Source: Mycobacterium botniense (lineage in GTDB: Bacteria > Actinomycetota > Actinomycetes > Mycobacteriales > Mycobacteriaceae). Taken from it: a stretch of DNA of 64,000 nt. Position 1 is the stretch's first letter; every line of letters begins with the position of its first letter. The DNA is taken from the NCBI RefSeq assembly GCF_010723305.1, contig NZ_BLKW01000002.1, forward strand, positions 1,116,001 through 1,180,000, written 5' to 3'. The notes under the pieces were generated by a model, which did not search any database, was not told the DNA's origin, and saw only the letters and a list, made by a program, of their open reading frames with translations. The translations under genes were made by a program, and so were the position numbers. Below, one piece after another: positions 17,979 to 30,455 of the stretch.

Positions 17979-18392
17979 GTGCAGCAAACAGAATGGGCGC
18001 CGTCTACAGCCGGAATCGCTGGTTGTGCGGTCGCGGGGGCGCTGATGGCTATCGGCTCTGTGACCCTAGTCACAGATTTTCCGGGCCGGATTCTGACCGG
18101 TATTGCCGCCGCTGGTTTGATCTTGTTTGCGGCCGTTTCGTGGCGCGCGCGGCCGAAGTTAGCAATCACCAACGATGGTGTGCTTGTCCGGGGCTGGATT
18201 CGGACGCAACTATTACGCCGATCGGATATCAAGATCATCCGCATCGCCGAGTTCCGGCGCTTCGGCCGGAGGGTCCGGCTGCTCGAGGTCGAGACGGCCG
18301 ATGACCATCTGCTCATCTTCTCCCGCTGGGATTTAGGGACCGACCCCCTGTCCGTTCTCGACGCACTCGTCGCCGCCGGTTACGGACGCTGA
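17979..18392 (+). CDS. PH-domain membrane protein (Rv0010c-like)
   Basis: The 137-residue protein has two transmembrane helices (about 8-30 and 34-53, with a short loop containing DFPGR) followed by a bacterial PH-like domain (about 55-137; RPKLAITNDGVLVRGW, LGTDPLSVLDAL). Members of this actinobacterial family have no proven function; they probably bind membrane-proximal partners. I chose the GTG at 17979, which gives the start MQQTEWAP known from relatives; the frame is open to a GTG at 17955. It is convergent with ppiA, with 7 nt between the two stops. Confidence 0.85.
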   Translation: MQQTEWAPSTAGIAGCAVAGALMAIGSVTLVTDFPGRILTGIAAAGLILFAAVSWRARPKLAITNDGVLVRGWIRTQLLRRSDIKIIRIAEFRRFGRRVRLLEVETADDHLLIFSRWDLGTDPLSVLDALVAAGYGR

Positions 18393-18399
18393 GCGCGCT

Positions 18400-18948
18400 T
18401 CACGAAACGGTGATCGACTCGATGACAACCGGCTCGATCGGCCGGTCGTTCCCGTCGGTGCGGGTGTTGGCAATCGCGTCGACTACCTGCTGCGACTCCA
18501 CGCCGATCACCTCACCGAAGATGGTGTGGCGCCGATTCAGGTGCGGCGTCTCGCTGACGGTGATGAAAAACTGTGAGCCGTTGGTGCCAGGGCCGGCATT
18601 GGCCATGGCCAGCAGGTAGGGCCGGTCGAACTGCAGCTCGGGGTGGAATTCGTCGGCGAACTTGTAGCCCGGGCCGCCCCGGCCGGTGCCGGTCGGATCG
18701 CCGCCCTGGATCATGAAGCCCTTGATCACCCGGTGGAAAACGGCGCCGTCATAGAACGGACCAGATGTGCCACCGGAGGCGTTCTGGCTGGAGTACTCTT
18801 TCGTGCCTTGCGCCAGACCGACAAAGTTGGCGACGGTTTTGGGGGCGTGGTTTCCAAAAAGCGCAATCTTGATGTCACCCCGGTTGGTGTGCAAGGTAGC
18901 GGTGGCGGTCTGCAACGGACTGAGAGTCACGGCATCACAGTCTGCCAC
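18400..18948 (-). CDS. ppiA: Cyclophilin-type peptidyl-prolyl isomerase PpiA
   Basis: The 182-residue cytosolic cyclophilin has the complete fold: FHRVIKGFMIQGGDPTGTG (catalytic Arg and Gln/Gly-rich strand), ANAGPGTNGSQFFI (cyclosporin-site residues) and HLNRRHTIFGEV. It catalyses cis-trans isomerisation of X-Pro bonds. The frame is open far upstream (to 19242), but conserved sequence begins at the GTG at 18948 (ADCDAV...), which gives the same length as the M. tuberculosis enzyme, so I use that start. The upstream extension is low-complexity and Arg-rich and probably untranslated. Confidence 0.93.
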   Translation of the reverse strand: MADCDAVTLSPLQTATATLHTNRGDIKIALFGNHAPKTVANFVGLAQGTKEYSSQNASGGTSGPFYDGAVFHRVIKGFMIQGGDPTGTGRGGPGYKFADEFHPELQFDRPYLLAMANAGPGTNGSQFFITVSETPHLNRRHTIFGEVIGVESQQVVDAIANTRTDGNDRPIEPVVIESITVS

Positions 18949-19106
18949 CGGTTGTCGGCTCTTTCCGTCTGGGGTCCCGAAACGCCCGTCGTTTCTTCGT
19001 TCGCCAGCATCCGCATCCGTTGCCGGGTGGGCTGAGCTCATCGGCCAGCACCCAACGATGGCAGTCTGAGTAAGGCGACACACACCGTCGGCAGAAAGGG
19101 CAGGAG

Positions 19107-19535
19107 ATGAGCACGACAATGCAACCGCGGCCGACGCCCCGGCAGCGGCTCGTTCGGGGGTTGACCTATACCGTGGTCGGGCCGGTGGACGTCGTGTGGG
19201 GCACCGTCGGGCTCGGCGTGCATTCCGCGCGGACCGGCGCATCTGCTGTGCGGCGCCGCTACCGGCAGGGCCGTGTGGCTCCGCACCTCACGGCCGCCCA
19301 CAAGACATTTGCTCAGGAGCTGGCGGCGGCGCGGGAAGTGATGGCCGGGTTGCCGCAGGCGCTGCAGGAGGCTCAACAATCCCCGCGCCGCCGAACACAC
19401 CGCTGGATGGTCGGCGTAATTGCGGCAGTGGTCGCCGCCGCCGGCGGCGTAGCGGTCGTCACGATCATCCGCCGTCCGTCGCGTCCGGAGCCGTCACCTC
19501 GTCCGCCGAGCGTGGACGTGCACCCCAAACCGTGA
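19107..19535 (+). CDS. cwsA: Cell wall synthesis/shape protein CwsA
   Basis: The 142-residue protein has a helical N-terminal cytosolic half (RQRLVRGLTYTVVGPVDVV; coiled AQELAAAREVMAGLPQAL), one C-terminal transmembrane helix (about 101-121) and a short Pro-rich external tail. Length and layout match CwsA (Rv0008c), which interacts with Wag31 (DivIVA) and CrgA and supports polar growth and division. It is transcribed away from ppiA. It is followed by two minus-strand tRNA genes. Confidence 0.88.
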   Translation: MSTTMQPRPTPRQRLVRGLTYTVVGPVDVVWGTVGLGVHSARTGASAVRRRYRQGRVAPHLTAAHKTFAQELAAAREVMAGLPQALQEAQQSPRRRTHRWMVGVIAAVVAAAGGVAVVTIIRRPSRPEPSPRPPSVDVHPKP

Positions 19536-19562
19536 ATGGCGGTGCATCACGACGGCGCGCTG

Positions 19563-19635
19563 TGGAGCCTAGGGGACTTGAACCCCTGACTTCTGCCTTG
19601 CAAAGGCAGCGCTCTACCAACTGAGCTAAGGCCCC
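19563..19635 (-). tRNA. alaT: tRNA-Ala (TGC)
   Basis: A 73-nt cloverleaf is seen on the minus strand: acceptor GGGGCCT, D-arm TTAGCTCAGTTGGTAGAGC, anticodon arm CTGCCTTTGCAAGGCAG with anticodon TGC, T-arm CAGGGGTTCAAGTCCCCT and acceptor end AGGCTCC plus A (one G-T pair in the acceptor stem). CCA is not encoded. It pairs with the tRNA-Ile gene upstream, the usual arrangement downstream of gyrA in mycobacteria. Confidence 0.95.
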
Positions 19636-19765
19636 GTGCTGTGGCCAGCGTTGTGTGGTCGCCGCCCATGTGCTCACCCGCGGTGCGACGACCGTTGGTC
19701 GCTCACAACGCGGTCGCCGCCAGCGCGGCCTGTGCGAGTCACCCACGTCGGCAAGCACATGGTCG

Positions 19766-19839
19766 TGGGCCTAGGAGGACTTGAACCTCCGACCTCTTCG
19801 TTATCAGCGAAGCGCTCTAACCGCCTGAGCTATAGGCCC
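19766..19839 (-). tRNA. ileT: tRNA-Ile (GAT)
   Basis: A 74-nt cloverleaf on the minus strand: acceptor GGGCCTA, D-arm TAGCTCAGGCGGTTAGAGC, anticodon arm CTTCGCTGATAACGAAG with anticodon GAT, T-arm GGAGGTTCAAGTCCTCC and acceptor end TAGGCCC plus A. CCA is not encoded. It lies between the DUF3566 gene and tRNA-Ala, in the same direction as gyrA. Confidence 0.95.
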
Positions 19840-19929
19840 GTACTCGGGTCCGGCCGATCGCCGAGATTACCCCAATCGTCGTCGGCTCCCCAAAACGTTC
19901 CGGGCACCGCGGCCCGAAATGCCAGGGCG

Positions 19930-20802
19930 CTAATCGCGATCTGCGAGCATCACTTCGATACCGCCGATCAAATCGGTGGTGAGGTTGTACACCAGGGCGC
20001 CGATCGTGGCCATCGCGGTCAGCAACACGATGTTGACCAGGCCGATCAAGAAAGCGCCGCCGAAGATGGTGCCGCTGGAGACGAGGTCGGCACTGCCACT
20101 GGTGTTGTTCAGCAAATCGCCGACGTTGCTGTTGAGTTTGCTCCACACCCCCATTCCGCCGAGCACGAGATAAAGGAACGCCACCGCGATCATCCAGACG
20201 AAAAATAACGCTATGGAAAGCACCAGGGATACTTTCAAGGTGCTCCACGGGTCAATGCGGCGAATCTGCATACTGGCTCGTACCGGACCGCGGGGCCGAC
20301 GGGAAACCTGGATGCGTGGTTCCGGCGACGCGGGCGGACTCGACCGCAGCGCGGCCGGGCTGTCCGGGCCGTAGTCGGGTGTCCTGCGCTGCGCGGAGCG
20401 CGGAACCGGACCGGATAGATCGGGCAGTTCACTGGTGTAGGCCTCAGCGCGCGTGCCTTCGTGGTGGACAGATTCAGCGTCTGGCGGCGGGGGTTTGGCC
20501 TGCCCACCGGTGCCAGCGGCGCCCGGCGTGGCTGTGCCCGAGATAAAGCGTGCTAACCGAGCGTCCGCCCCGGAAAGCTGGCCAGGCGCGCGTCCTTCGT
20601 CGTGTGCCGGAGGTTCCGACGAGGGCCGATGCGTCGCTTTGGGCTTACGGGGACCACCGCGCTGCCACGGTGGAAGGCTTCCGCTCTCGGGGCTTCGGCC
20701 GGCACCGGACCCTGACCGACGGGCATCCCCGCGGTCGATTGACCCGTTTCCGTTCGGACTGTCGCCCAGGTTGGGGTATCCGGCCTCGTTCGGTGAAGTC
20801 AC
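19930..20802 (-). CDS. DUF3566 membrane protein (Rv0007-like)
   Basis: The 290-residue protein has a long disordered Ser/Pro/Gly-rich N-terminal region (about 1-170) and a C-terminal DUF3566 domain with two transmembrane helices (about 189-216, [22 protein letters not shown], and about 252-275, [19 protein letters not shown]). It lies 50 nt downstream of gyrA on the same strand and is probably cotranscribed with it, an arrangement conserved across actinobacteria. Its function is not established. The disordered tail is typical of mycobacterial kinase substrates, but no phosphosite can be assigned. Confidence 0.87.
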   Translation of the reverse strand: MTSPNEAGYPNLGDSPNGNGSIDRGDARRSGSGAGRSPESGSLPPWQRGGPRKPKATHRPSSEPPAHDEGRAPGQLSGADARLARFISGTATPGAAGTGGQAKPPPPDAESVHHEGTRAEAYTSELPDLSGPVPRSAQRRTPDYGPDSPAALRSSPPASPEPRIQVSRRPRGPVRASMQIRRIDPWSTLKVSLVLSIALFFVWMIAVAFLYLVLGGMGVWSKLNSNVGDLLNNTSGSADLVSSGTIFGGAFLIGLVNIVLLTAMATIGALVYNLTTDLIGGIEVMLADRD

Positions 20803-20852
20803 CCCGGCTCCTTTACCTCGATACCTGGCCCGCCCGCGCGGTTGGGGTTGCG

Positions 20853-23800
20853 TTACGTCGTGTCCGGCTCGGCGCCCGGCTCCTCCGCACTGTCGGTCTC
20901 CTCGGCGTTGCGTGCAATGGCTAACAGTGTGTCGCCCTCGTCCAAGTTCATCAACCGCACGCCCTTGGTCTGTCTGCCTGCTTTGCGAATCTCGCGCGCC
21001 GCTGTCCGGATGACGCCACCCCCCGAGGTGATCGCGTACAGTTCGCTGTCATCATCGACAACTAGCGCTCCGACCAGCCTGCCACGTCGGCGGTCGTATT
21101 GGACGGTCAGGACTCCCTTGCCGCCGCGGCCCTGCACCGGATATTCCTCGATTGCCGTGCGTTTGGCAAAACCCCCTGCCGTGGCGACCAGCAGATATGT
21201 GCCTTCGCGCACGACGTTCAGCGATAGCAGCCGATCATCGGCGTTGAAGCGCATGCCCTGCACACCGGATGTCGCGCGACCCATTGGGCGTAGTGCTTCG
21301 TCTGTCGCGGAGAACCGGATTGCCTGGCCGTTGGCCGAAACGAGCAACAGGTCGTCATCGGCTGAGCACAGCACCGCCCCGACGAGTTCGTCGTCGTCGC
21401 GCAAGTTGATTGCCACAATCCCGCCCGAGCGGTTGGAGTCGAACTCGGTGAGCCGCGACTTTTTGACCAGCCCTTTCCGGGTGGCCAGCACCAGGTACGG
21501 GGCGTCGGTGTAGCTGTGGATCTGGATGACCTGAGCGATGCGTTCCCCGGGCTGGAACGCCAACAGGTTGGCCACATGCTGGCCACGTGCTGTTCGGGAG
21601 GCCTCCGGCAACTCGTAGGCCTTCGCCCGGTACACCCGGCCCTGGCTGGTGAAAAACAGGATCCAGTCATGTGTCGAGCACACGAAAAAGTGCGCGACGA
21701 TATCGTCCTGCTTGAGGCCGGCGCCCTGGACCCCTTTGCCGCCGCGTTTCTGGCTGCGATACAGACCGGTCTTGGTGCGCTTGGCGTACCCGGTCTCGGT
21801 GATCGTGACGACGACGTCCTCGCGGGCAATGAGGTCCTCATCGGTGACCTCGCCGTCGGCGGCCACAATACGGGTGCGCCGATCGTCGCCATGTTTGTCG
21901 ACGATCTCTTTCAGTTCGTCACGAACGATGTGGCGTTGACGCTCGGGTTTCGCCAGGATGTCCTCGAGGTCGGCGATCTCGGCTTCGATTTTGGCCAGGT
22001 CGTCGATGATGCGTTGCTGTTCCAACGCTGCTAACCGACGCAGCTGCATGTCCAGGATGGCCTGGGCCTGGATCTCATCGATATCGAGCAGCTCGATCAG
22101 CCCGGCCCGGGCGACATCGACAGTTTCCGAGGCCCGGATCAACGCGATCACCTCGTCGAGTGCGTCGAGTGCTTTGACCAGACCGCGCAGAATGTGGGCA
22201 CGTTCATTGGCTTTGCGCAGCCGAAAGGTGCTGCGGCGCACGATGACGTCGAGCTGGTGCTCCACGTAATGGCGGATCAGCTGGTCCAGCCGCAGTGTCC
22301 GCGGCACTCCGTCGACGATCGCTAACATGTTGGCGCCGAAGCTAGTTTGCAGCTGGGTATGCTTATAGAGGTTATTCAGCACCACCTTGGGGACCGCATC
22401 GCGTTTGAGTTCAACAACGATGCGCAGGCCCACCCGATCACTGCTTTGATCTTCGATGTTGGCGATACCGCTGAGCTTGCCGTCGCGGACCTGTTCGGCG
22501 ATCGAGGCGATAAAATTATCGTGGTTGACCTGATATGGCAGCTCGGTGATCACCAAAGAGGTTCGGCCGCGCGAGTCTTCCTCGATTTCGACCACACCGC
22601 GCATCCGGATCGATCCGCGGCCGGTCTTGTAGGCCTCAGCGATACCTTCGGTCCCCACGATTAACCCTGCGGTGGGAAAGTCGGGACCTTTGACGCGCTG
22701 CATAACCGCGGCCAGGGTTCCCTCTTCGTCAGCATCGAAATTTTCCAGACACCAAAACACCGCCTCGGCGAGTTCGCGCAGGTTGTGCGGCGGGATGTTC
22801 GTCGCCATCCCGACTGCGATCCCGCCCGAACCGTTGGCGAGCAAGTTGGGGAACCGGCTCGGGAGCACAGTCGGTTCCTGCACCCGTCCGTCGTAGTTCG
22901 GTATGAAATCGACTGTTTCTTCGTCGATTTCACGCAGCATTTCCATTGCCAAGGGCGTCAGCCGGGCCTCGGTGTTATGGCTGACGAAGCCGTTGGTGAT
23001 GAAGGCGTGATCTTGGGTGCCGATGCGCAGGCTGTACACCGGCTGGGTCCCGGCGTCGGTGACGCTGATGACTTTCGCGTAGTAGTAACGCCCGTCCGTG
23101 AGCTCCTCGGCGATCGCTCTGACATCGTGATCCGCAATTCGCGCAAGGATCTCCTGGCCGTTGATCCGCCATTGACCGATGCTGTCAATATTGCGGGAAC
23201 GCAGCCAATCCCGGTCGTTCGGACGGTTCGCACCATATCGCCGAATGAAACGACCCAGCCCTGGCACCTGGTCGCGGTCGCACGCTGCCGGCGGTGGGAC
23301 GGCTTCCAAGAGACCGGTGAGTGTCTTTTGCTTGCCGGCGGCGAATCCGATGTGATCAGCGAATAGCTCGACCTGTGCGCGGCTGTCGATCACGACCTGG
23401 TGGTCACCGCCATCGTCGCGGCGGCGCGCGGAAACGATCCCGAACTCGAGCAACATTTGTTGAACGTCCGCCGCGAGGGCCTTGCTCGCCGTCGCATAAC
23501 GCACCTCAATTGTGTTATCTGGCAGAAGAAAACACGATCCACCGCTCTCGAACAGGGCTTGCAGAAAAACGTGCTTGGTTCCCGCCGGCGATTGCCAGAG
23601 CCACTCCGGAACGGACGTGGCGGTCGCTGGTCGGCCGACCAATGTGCTAAGGCAACGAGTGCCTTTCATAGCGTCGAGGTCCTGGACCTCAAGCTCGTAC
23701 AGACATGGTCCGGAACCGTTGGGTCGGTGATAGATACGGCGCGGGCCGCCGACAATGGCGTCATACGCCGCCACAACATCGGCAAAGTAGCGACGGTCGA

Positions 23801-24623
23801 CGCTCCGGAACAGCGCGCGTGGAGGTGAAACTTTCTCACAGACAAAAGCCCCGAAAAGCAATGCTTCCATCGCAGCGTTCCGATCAGCTGCACCAAATCC
23901 CGCCGGTGGCGTACGTTGCAGCACGACGCGATCGTCGGGGCGGATCTCTGCGACGAGCTTCCACAGCAATGTCGGTACACCGGCTACGTCGACCAAACAG
24001 AGCAGAGGGTGATTAGCCGTGCATGTGACTTCGTATCCTTCAGCAGTGCGCACGGTAAAAGTCTGATGTCGACCCGAATGGAACAATCGATCCGCGACTA
24101 CTGGATCACCTTGGCGGCCAATAACTTTCAGGTCAATGACATTGTCCGAGTTGGGTCGGGCGTCCCGAACGAGGTCGCCGATCCGCACCGATCGGCCCAG
24201 GGGTAGGCGGACGAGTGCATCGGCGGTGACACAGTACCTCATCGCCGCCGGTGGGTCATTACCCGGCGAACCGAAGTTGCCCTGACCGTCGACCAAGGGA
24301 TACCGCATCGACCAGGGCTGAGCCATCCGCACCAGCGTGTCGTAAATCGACGCGTCCCCGTGGGGATGGTAGTTGCCCATCGTCTCAGCGACCGAGCGGG
24401 CGGACTTGGCATGGCTCCGATCTGGACGGAAGCCGGAGTCATACATCGCATACAGCACGCGGCGATGCACGGGTTTGAGCCCATCCCGGACTTCCGGCAG
24501 CGCTCTCCCGACGATGACGCTCATCGCATAGTCGATGTAACTGCGCTGCATCTCCTGCTGGATATCGACCGGTTCTATCCGGTCGACCGAATCATCCCCC
24601 GGCGGCAGCGTGGTATCGGTCAT
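20853..24623 (-). CDS. gyrA: DNA gyrase subunit A with intein
   Basis: The 1256-residue precursor is an 836-residue GyrA interrupted by a 420-residue intein (22974-24233). The intein sits directly after catalytic Tyr130 in AAMRY, before TEARLTPL, and must splice out for activity. GyrA cuts and rejoins DNA for negative supercoiling with GyrB. The winged-helix/breakage domain, a coiled coil and a six-bladed C-terminal pinwheel ([10 protein letters not shown] is the GyrA box) are all present. The quinolone region reads GDASIYDTL: the usual mycobacterial Ala and Asp, with Thr at the polymorphic Ser/Thr site, so no resistance substitution is visible. It lies 95 nt after gyrB. Confidence 0.97.
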   Translation of the reverse strand: MTDTTLPPGDDSVDRIEPVDIQQEMQRSYIDYAMSVIVGRALPEVRDGLKPVHRRVLYAMYDSGFRPDRSHAKSARSVAETMGNYHPHGDASIYDTLVRMAQPWSMRYPLVDGQGNFGSPGNDPPAAMRYCVTADALVRLPLGRSVRIGDLVRDARPNSDNVIDLKVIGRQGDPVVADRLFHSGRHQTFTVRTAEGYEVTCTANHPLLCLVDVAGVPTLLWKLVAEIRPDDRVVLQRTPPAGFGAADRNAAMEALLFGAFVCEKVSPPRALFRSVDRRYFADVVAAYDAIVGGPRRIYHRPNGSGPCLYELEVQDLDAMKGTRCLSTLVGRPATATSVPEWLWQSPAGTKHVFLQALFESGGSCFLLPDNTIEVRYATASKALAADVQQMLLEFGIVSARRRDDGGDHQVVIDSRAQVELFADHIGFAAGKQKTLTGLLEAVPPPAACDRDQVPGLGRFIRRYGANRPNDRDWLRSRNIDSIGQWRINGQEILARIADHDVRAIAEELTDGRYYYAKVISVTDAGTQPVYSLRIGTQDHAFITNGFVSHNTEARLTPLAMEMLREIDEETVDFIPNYDGRVQEPTVLPSRFPNLLANGSGGIAVGMATNIPPHNLRELAEAVFWCLENFDADEEGTLAAVMQRVKGPDFPTAGLIVGTEGIAEAYKTGRGSIRMRGVVEIEEDSRGRTSLVITELPYQVNHDNFIASIAEQVRDGKLSGIANIEDQSSDRVGLRIVVELKRDAVPKVVLNNLYKHTQLQTSFGANMLAIVDGVPRTLRLDQLIRHYVEHQLDVIVRRSTFRLRKANERAHILRGLVKALDALDEVIALIRASETVDVARAGLIELLDIDEIQAQAILDMQLRRLAALEQQRIIDDLAKIEAEIADLEDILAKPERQRHIVRDELKEIVDKHGDDRRTRIVAADGEVTDEDLIAREDVVVTITETGYAKRTKTGLYRSQKRGGKGVQGAGLKQDDIVAHFFVCSTHDWILFFTSQGRVYRAKAYELPEASRTARGQHVANLLAFQPGERIAQVIQIHSYTDAPYLVLATRKGLVKKSRLTEFDSNRSGGIVAINLRDDDELVGAVLCSADDDLLLVSANGQAIRFSATDEALRPMGRATSGVQGMRFNADDRLLSLNVVREGTYLLVATAGGFAKRTAIEEYPVQGRGGKGVLTVQYDRRRGRLVGALVVDDDSELYAITSGGGVIRTAAREIRKAGRQTKGVRLMNLDEGDTLLAIARNAEETDSAEEPGAEPDTT
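22974..24233 (-). other. GyrA intein, splicing residues intact, homing endonuclease probably decayed
   Basis: The 420-residue in-frame insert has all splicing residues: Cys1 (CVTADAL), block B T72-A-N-H75, and the C-terminal end [12 protein letters not shown] with His419-Asn420 followed by extein Thr. Between the splicing halves lies a LAGLIDADG-type (DOD) endonuclease domain. Its first motif (about 125-134, [10 protein letters not shown]) keeps an acidic residue, E133. The second (224-232, LQALFESGG) has Gly231 (codon GGT, 23543-23541) where an Asp or Glu should coordinate metal. Splicing should work; cutting of empty gyrA alleles probably does not. Site and length equal the known M. leprae/M. 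kansasii GyrA inteins (recalled). Confidence 0.9.
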
Positions 24624-24718
24624 ATCTTCCTCGCTGGTACATCAGGACGAAATCCACTCACCCGGCTGTTCAGCTCGCGCTCCGCGTGCACCTGGTAGCC
24701 GGTATCAGGCCGCCGTGG

Positions 24719-26905
<2,187 letters not shown>

Positions 26906-26958
26906 CTACCGCTTGCCGCGGGCATGAACGGATTTTCGGTGCCTCTCAGGCCCGGCTG

Positions 26959-27516
26959 TTAACCATACGTGTCACGGGGTCCTCGGCCAGCGATGTGCAA
27001 AGGTCCCTTTCGCCACGACGGTGCTGTTGGGCCCGTGATCTTCAAGGCCTTCACCACGCCGGTCCCGGCAACGGCACTGATCTTTGCCAGCAATTGACGG
27101 TGCATCATTCGCAGCTGCGTCGCCCAGGCTGTTGAGTCAGCCGTGATGTTGAGCACTCCGTCGCGCAATGCGGTCGGATTGGCGTGTTCGGCGATGTGCT
27201 CGCCCACGATCACGGCCCATTGTCCCACCACAATGCCTTCTGTGACGCGTGTCGACCAACCGCGTTTTCTCGTGAGCTCGCGTACAGCGGCACCGAGCCG
27301 TTGTGGATCGCGAGAATCGGGTCCCGGCCCCGACCAGCCACGCTGACGCCCCCTGCCCGCGACTCGGCGCCCAGCCGAAACGACTTCACTACCACCAATA
27401 CCTTTGCCGCGCGTGCTCGCTGCTGTGCGCACCTGATTGAGTGCACGTTTCACCAAGTCCATATCCGCTGACCGAGGTAGCTCCGAAGGAATTTTCGGTC
27501 TTTTGCGTTCAGTCAT
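26959..27516 (-). CDS. dciA: DciA-like helicase loader/operator (DUF721)
   Basis: The 185-residue protein has a basic, disordered N-terminal region and a DUF721 domain (about 70-165; [40 protein letters not shown]). DUF721 proteins are DciA, which handle the replicative helicase DnaB in bacteria lacking DnaC; the Rv0004 counterpart binds DnaB. Its ATG overlaps the end of recF (27513-27516). The dnaA-dnaN-recF-dciA-gyrB-gyrA order fits a replication operon. Confidence in family and role is good. Confidence 0.88.
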   Translation of the reverse strand: MTERKRPKIPSELPRSADMDLVKRALNQVRTAASTRGKGIGGSEVVSAGRRVAGRGRQRGWSGPGPDSRDPQRLGAAVRELTRKRGWSTRVTEGIVVGQWAVIVGEHIAEHANPTALRDGVLNITADSTAWATQLRMMHRQLLAKISAVAGTGVVKALKITGPTAPSWRKGPLHIAGRGPRDTYG

Positions 27517-28661
27517 CGGCGTATCACCGACACGTGACCAGTGTCATCATGGCGTAACCCGATCATGACCCGCCGGGCATTTTCGGTAACCGGAACATGC
27601 TCCGCCAGGGCAGCGGTCATCAAGACTTGTTCTGCCGATGCGGTGACAGCAGACAGCGCATGTCGCCGCGCTGTGTCTAGTTCGGCGAAGACATCGTCAA
27701 GCAGCAACACCGGCTCAGCGCCTTCGCTTCGCAATAACTGGTAAGCGGCCAACCGCAACGCCAACGCCATCGACCATGTCTCACCATGGCTGGCAAAGCT
27801 TTTCGCCGGCTCATCACCTAACTGTAACTCCAAATCATCGCGGTGGGGCCCTACCAGACAGACTCCACGTTCAAGTTCTGCGCCACGATGTTCGGCCACA
27901 GCAGCCAAGAAGCTGTGTTGTATGTCGTCCATGTCCGTCGCCTCATCGGGGGAAATTTTCACACTGGGCCGATAACGTATCGACATCGGATGCGAGCCGG
28001 GCGCCAGGACGGCATAGGCTTTTACCACCTCGGGCGCCAGTTTGTTCACCAAATCGATTCGTGCGCTAATCAACTCTGCGCCGTAGGTCGCCAACCGGCT
28101 ATCCCACACCGTAAGAGTGTCCAGCGCCGCCCGATCCGGGCGGTGCCGCGGCGCTGATAACGTCTTCAACAGAGCTGTGCGCTGGCGCAAAACTCTGTCG
28201 TAATCAGCGCGTACAGCAGCAAAAGCCGGGCGCCGGACGGTTGCCAAGTCGTCCAGGTAACGGCGACGGTCTGCCGGCTGGCCGCGTACCAAGGCTAAAT
28301 CTTCAGGAGCAAACAACACCGCCCGAACAACACCGACGACATCACGAATAGTGCGCACCGGTGAACGATTCAATCGCGCTTTATTCGCCCGACCGGGATT
28401 GATTTCAACGTCGACTATGCATTCCCTCCCCTCATGTACCACAATCGCTGAGATCACCGCTCGCATCAGGCCTTTGCGAATTAATGGCAAATCCGTTGTC
28501 ACGCGGTGTGAACTCAGTGTCGATAAATACCATAATGCTTCGATCAAATTCGTCTTACCATAACCATTAGGACCTTCGAACACGGTCTGACCGGGCTGTA
28601 GTTGCAGATCGACGTGTGCCCACGACCGAAAATCACGGAGTACCAGCTGCCGGATGTACAC
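27513..28661 (-). CDS. recF: DNA replication/repair protein RecF
   Basis: The 382-residue SMC-like ATPase has Walker A in [11 protein letters not shown] (about 30-40), an ABC-type signature region and Walker B/D-loop in [11 protein letters not shown] (about 318-328). RecF, with RecO and RecR, loads RecA at gaps. It binds DNA and ATP in the cytosol. The ATG at 28661 gives the standard start [14 protein letters not shown]. It lies 145 nt after dnaN and overlaps dciA. The 145-nt gap holds no gene; some mycobacteria have gnd here (recalled), this one does not. Confidence 0.95.
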   Translation of the reverse strand: MYIRQLVLRDFRSWAHVDLQLQPGQTVFEGPNGYGKTNLIEALWYLSTLSSHRVTTDLPLIRKGLMRAVISAIVVHEGRECIVDVEINPGRANKARLNRSPVRTIRDVVGVVRAVLFAPEDLALVRGQPADRRRYLDDLATVRRPAFAAVRADYDRVLRQRTALLKTLSAPRHRPDRAALDTLTVWDSRLATYGAELISARIDLVNKLAPEVVKAYAVLAPGSHPMSIRYRPSVKISPDEATDMDDIQHSFLAAVAEHRGAELERGVCLVGPHRDDLELQLGDEPAKSFASHGETWSMALALRLAAYQLLRSEGAEPVLLLDDVFAELDTARRHALSAVTASAEQVLMTAALAEHVPVTENARRVMIGLRHDDTGHVSVIRR

Positions 28662-28806
28662 CTATTCACGTGACCTGGTTGCTAACTGATGCCACTTCAC
28701 GACCCGGATAACGAGCACCAATCTTCTGTTCACCGTCATTCGATCCACAAAGTTAACACAATGCCGAAAAGGTTCATCGTGCCGCTCCGATCACGGTTTC
28801 ACCTTC

Positions 28807-30006
28807 TCAACCTGGTAAGCGCACTGGCATTAATAAATACGTATAGTCGGTGGGTACGGCGGAGTAAGGCCCTGGACCCTGGATCTGGGTGTCTTCCTCC
28901 AAAGCCGGCCGTAATACCGCTGGCTTATTGGCGGTTGTGAAACATAGTGACACCCGCTCGGAATGCAGTGCCGCTAATCCGTCGATAAGGTATGTCGGAT
29001 TAAACGCAATCGTCAACGGGTCACCGGCGAACGACACCGATAGATCCTCCTCGGCCCGCCCGACGTCATCAGCGCCGGCAGCGAGCTGCAATACGTCATC
29101 GCGAAATTCCATCCGCACCTGTGCGCCCCGGTCGGCTACCAGGGCCACACGTTTAATCGCCTCGGTGAGTTCCGAGACGCTCATCGTCGCCACAGCCGTA
29201 TGTTCTACCGGTAGGAGCTGTCGGAACTTGGGGAACTCCACATCGAGCAACCGGGTAGTACTCCGTTTACCGTCACCAGCGATACCCAGAAGCCCGTCTT
29301 TCCCGATACCAGGTCCCGTCCCCAACGCGAGATGTATCTCACCACCGTCGCCCCCACCCTTGGCAACGTCCACCAAGGTTTTCGCCGGTACCAAAACCGC
29401 TGCCTCCACGTCCGGTACCACCGGTGACCACGTTAACTCCCGAACCGCGAGCCGAAACCGATCAGTAGCAGCTAAAACAAGTTTCGCACCGAAGATCTCG
29501 ACACGAATCCCGGTCAGCATAGCCAATGTGTCGTCGCGGCCGGCCGCGACGGCCACCTGGTTGATTGCTTCGACGAACACGTCCGCCGGCAGTGTTCCGG
29601 TCTTGTCGGGCAACGCCGGCAGTGTCGGGTAATCCTCAACTGCCATCGTCGGCAACGAAAACCTGGCGTTCCCGCATGTCAACAATACACGGGTGCCGTC
29701 GGCGGAAAACTCGACAGGCTTCTCGGGCAGAGCCCGGGTAATATCCGACAAAAGCCGCCCGGAAACCAAAACAGTTCCGGGAGAAGCAATTTCAGCGGGA
29801 ACGTGAGCTTCGGCGGAGACCTCGTAGTCAAAGCCGGAGATCGTCAGTCCGTCATCGGAACCGGTTAACAAGATGCCGGCGAGAACTGGCACCGTCGGCC
29901 GAGAAGGCAAGTTCTTTGCCACCCATGCGACTGCCTCGGCGAAGGTGTCTCGGACGAGACGAAACTTCAAATCAGTGGAGCCCACAGTGGTTGTGGCCAC
30001 GTTCAT
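28807..30006 (-). CDS. dnaN: DNA polymerase III beta sliding clamp
   Basis: The 399-residue protein has the three similar clamp subdomains (about 1-130, 135-260, 265-399) of the ring-shaped DnaN dimer that tethers polymerases to DNA. It starts [20 protein letters not shown] and ends LLMPVRLPG, the conserved MPxRL-type tail near the partner-binding pocket. It is the first gene downstream of the oriC spacer and runs the same way as dnaA. It is intact and of normal length. Confidence 0.95.
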   Translation of the reverse strand: MNVATTTVGSTDLKFRLVRDTFAEAVAWVAKNLPSRPTVPVLAGILLTGSDDGLTISGFDYEVSAEAHVPAEIASPGTVLVSGRLLSDITRALPEKPVEFSADGTRVLLTCGNARFSLPTMAVEDYPTLPALPDKTGTLPADVFVEAINQVAVAAGRDDTLAMLTGIRVEIFGAKLVLAATDRFRLAVRELTWSPVVPDVEAAVLVPAKTLVDVAKGGGDGGEIHLALGTGPGIGKDGLLGIAGDGKRSTTRLLDVEFPKFRQLLPVEHTAVATMSVSELTEAIKRVALVADRGAQVRMEFRDDVLQLAAGADDVGRAEEDLSVSFAGDPLTIAFNPTYLIDGLAALHSERVSLCFTTANKPAVLRPALEEDTQIQGPGPYSAVPTDYTYLLMPVRLPG

Positions 30007-30455
30007 AGCGTCCCTTCATTACTTCAGAACAACACGGTGGGATCTCGGGGCCGCTGGGTGCCGAACACTTGTGGCCCTGCATCCGCCAGGACAGCCGTGA
30101 CGGCAGTCGAACAATCACGGTAGAGCGTCTGGCGCAAAGTGAAAAGGCTAGTCGACGGCGGCCGCCATGCACCAGTGACCGAGCAGGCCGTTCGGGACGG
30201 TTTTCCCCGACAGCTGTGATGAGAACAGATGAGGAAGATGATCCAGCAGTAGTAGTAAGGCTTGTGAAGGTTGGGGACAAGCTCGTTTTGTGCTGGTGAG
30301 GGAGGAGCAGCGGTGGGGATAGAGCCGTGGACAGCTGTGTGCGGTGGTGCCAACCGTGGGGATAATGCCCGAGCTGGGGATGGGGAGAGCTGGCGGTGGG
30401 GATCAACTGAGCAGGTTGTGCACAGACTATCCACAGCGTTCACCGATGGGGAAGG
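30007..30455. other. oriC: dnaA-dnaN spacer with DnaA boxes
   Basis: This 449-nt spacer is the mycobacterial replication origin by position. Near-consensus DnaA boxes cluster at its dnaA side: TTGTCCCCA (complement of 30272-30280), CTGTCCACG (complement of 30326-30334), ATCCCCACG (complement of 30355-30363), TTGTGCACA (30416-30424) and CTATCCACA (30427-30435). Further GTGGGGAT-type degenerate boxes lie between them. An AGTAGTAGTAAG-type purine-rich stretch (about 30249-30260) could help unwinding. Most boxes differ by one or two bases from TTGTCCACA, as expected for high-GC mycobacteria. The dnaN promoter must also lie here. Confidence 0.8.

Noticed and set aside
22974..24233. A mobile element or misassembly inside gyrA
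   Set aside because: The insert is in frame, sits at the known intein site after the catalytic Tyr and has Cys1, His-Asn end and Thr+1, so it is an intein.
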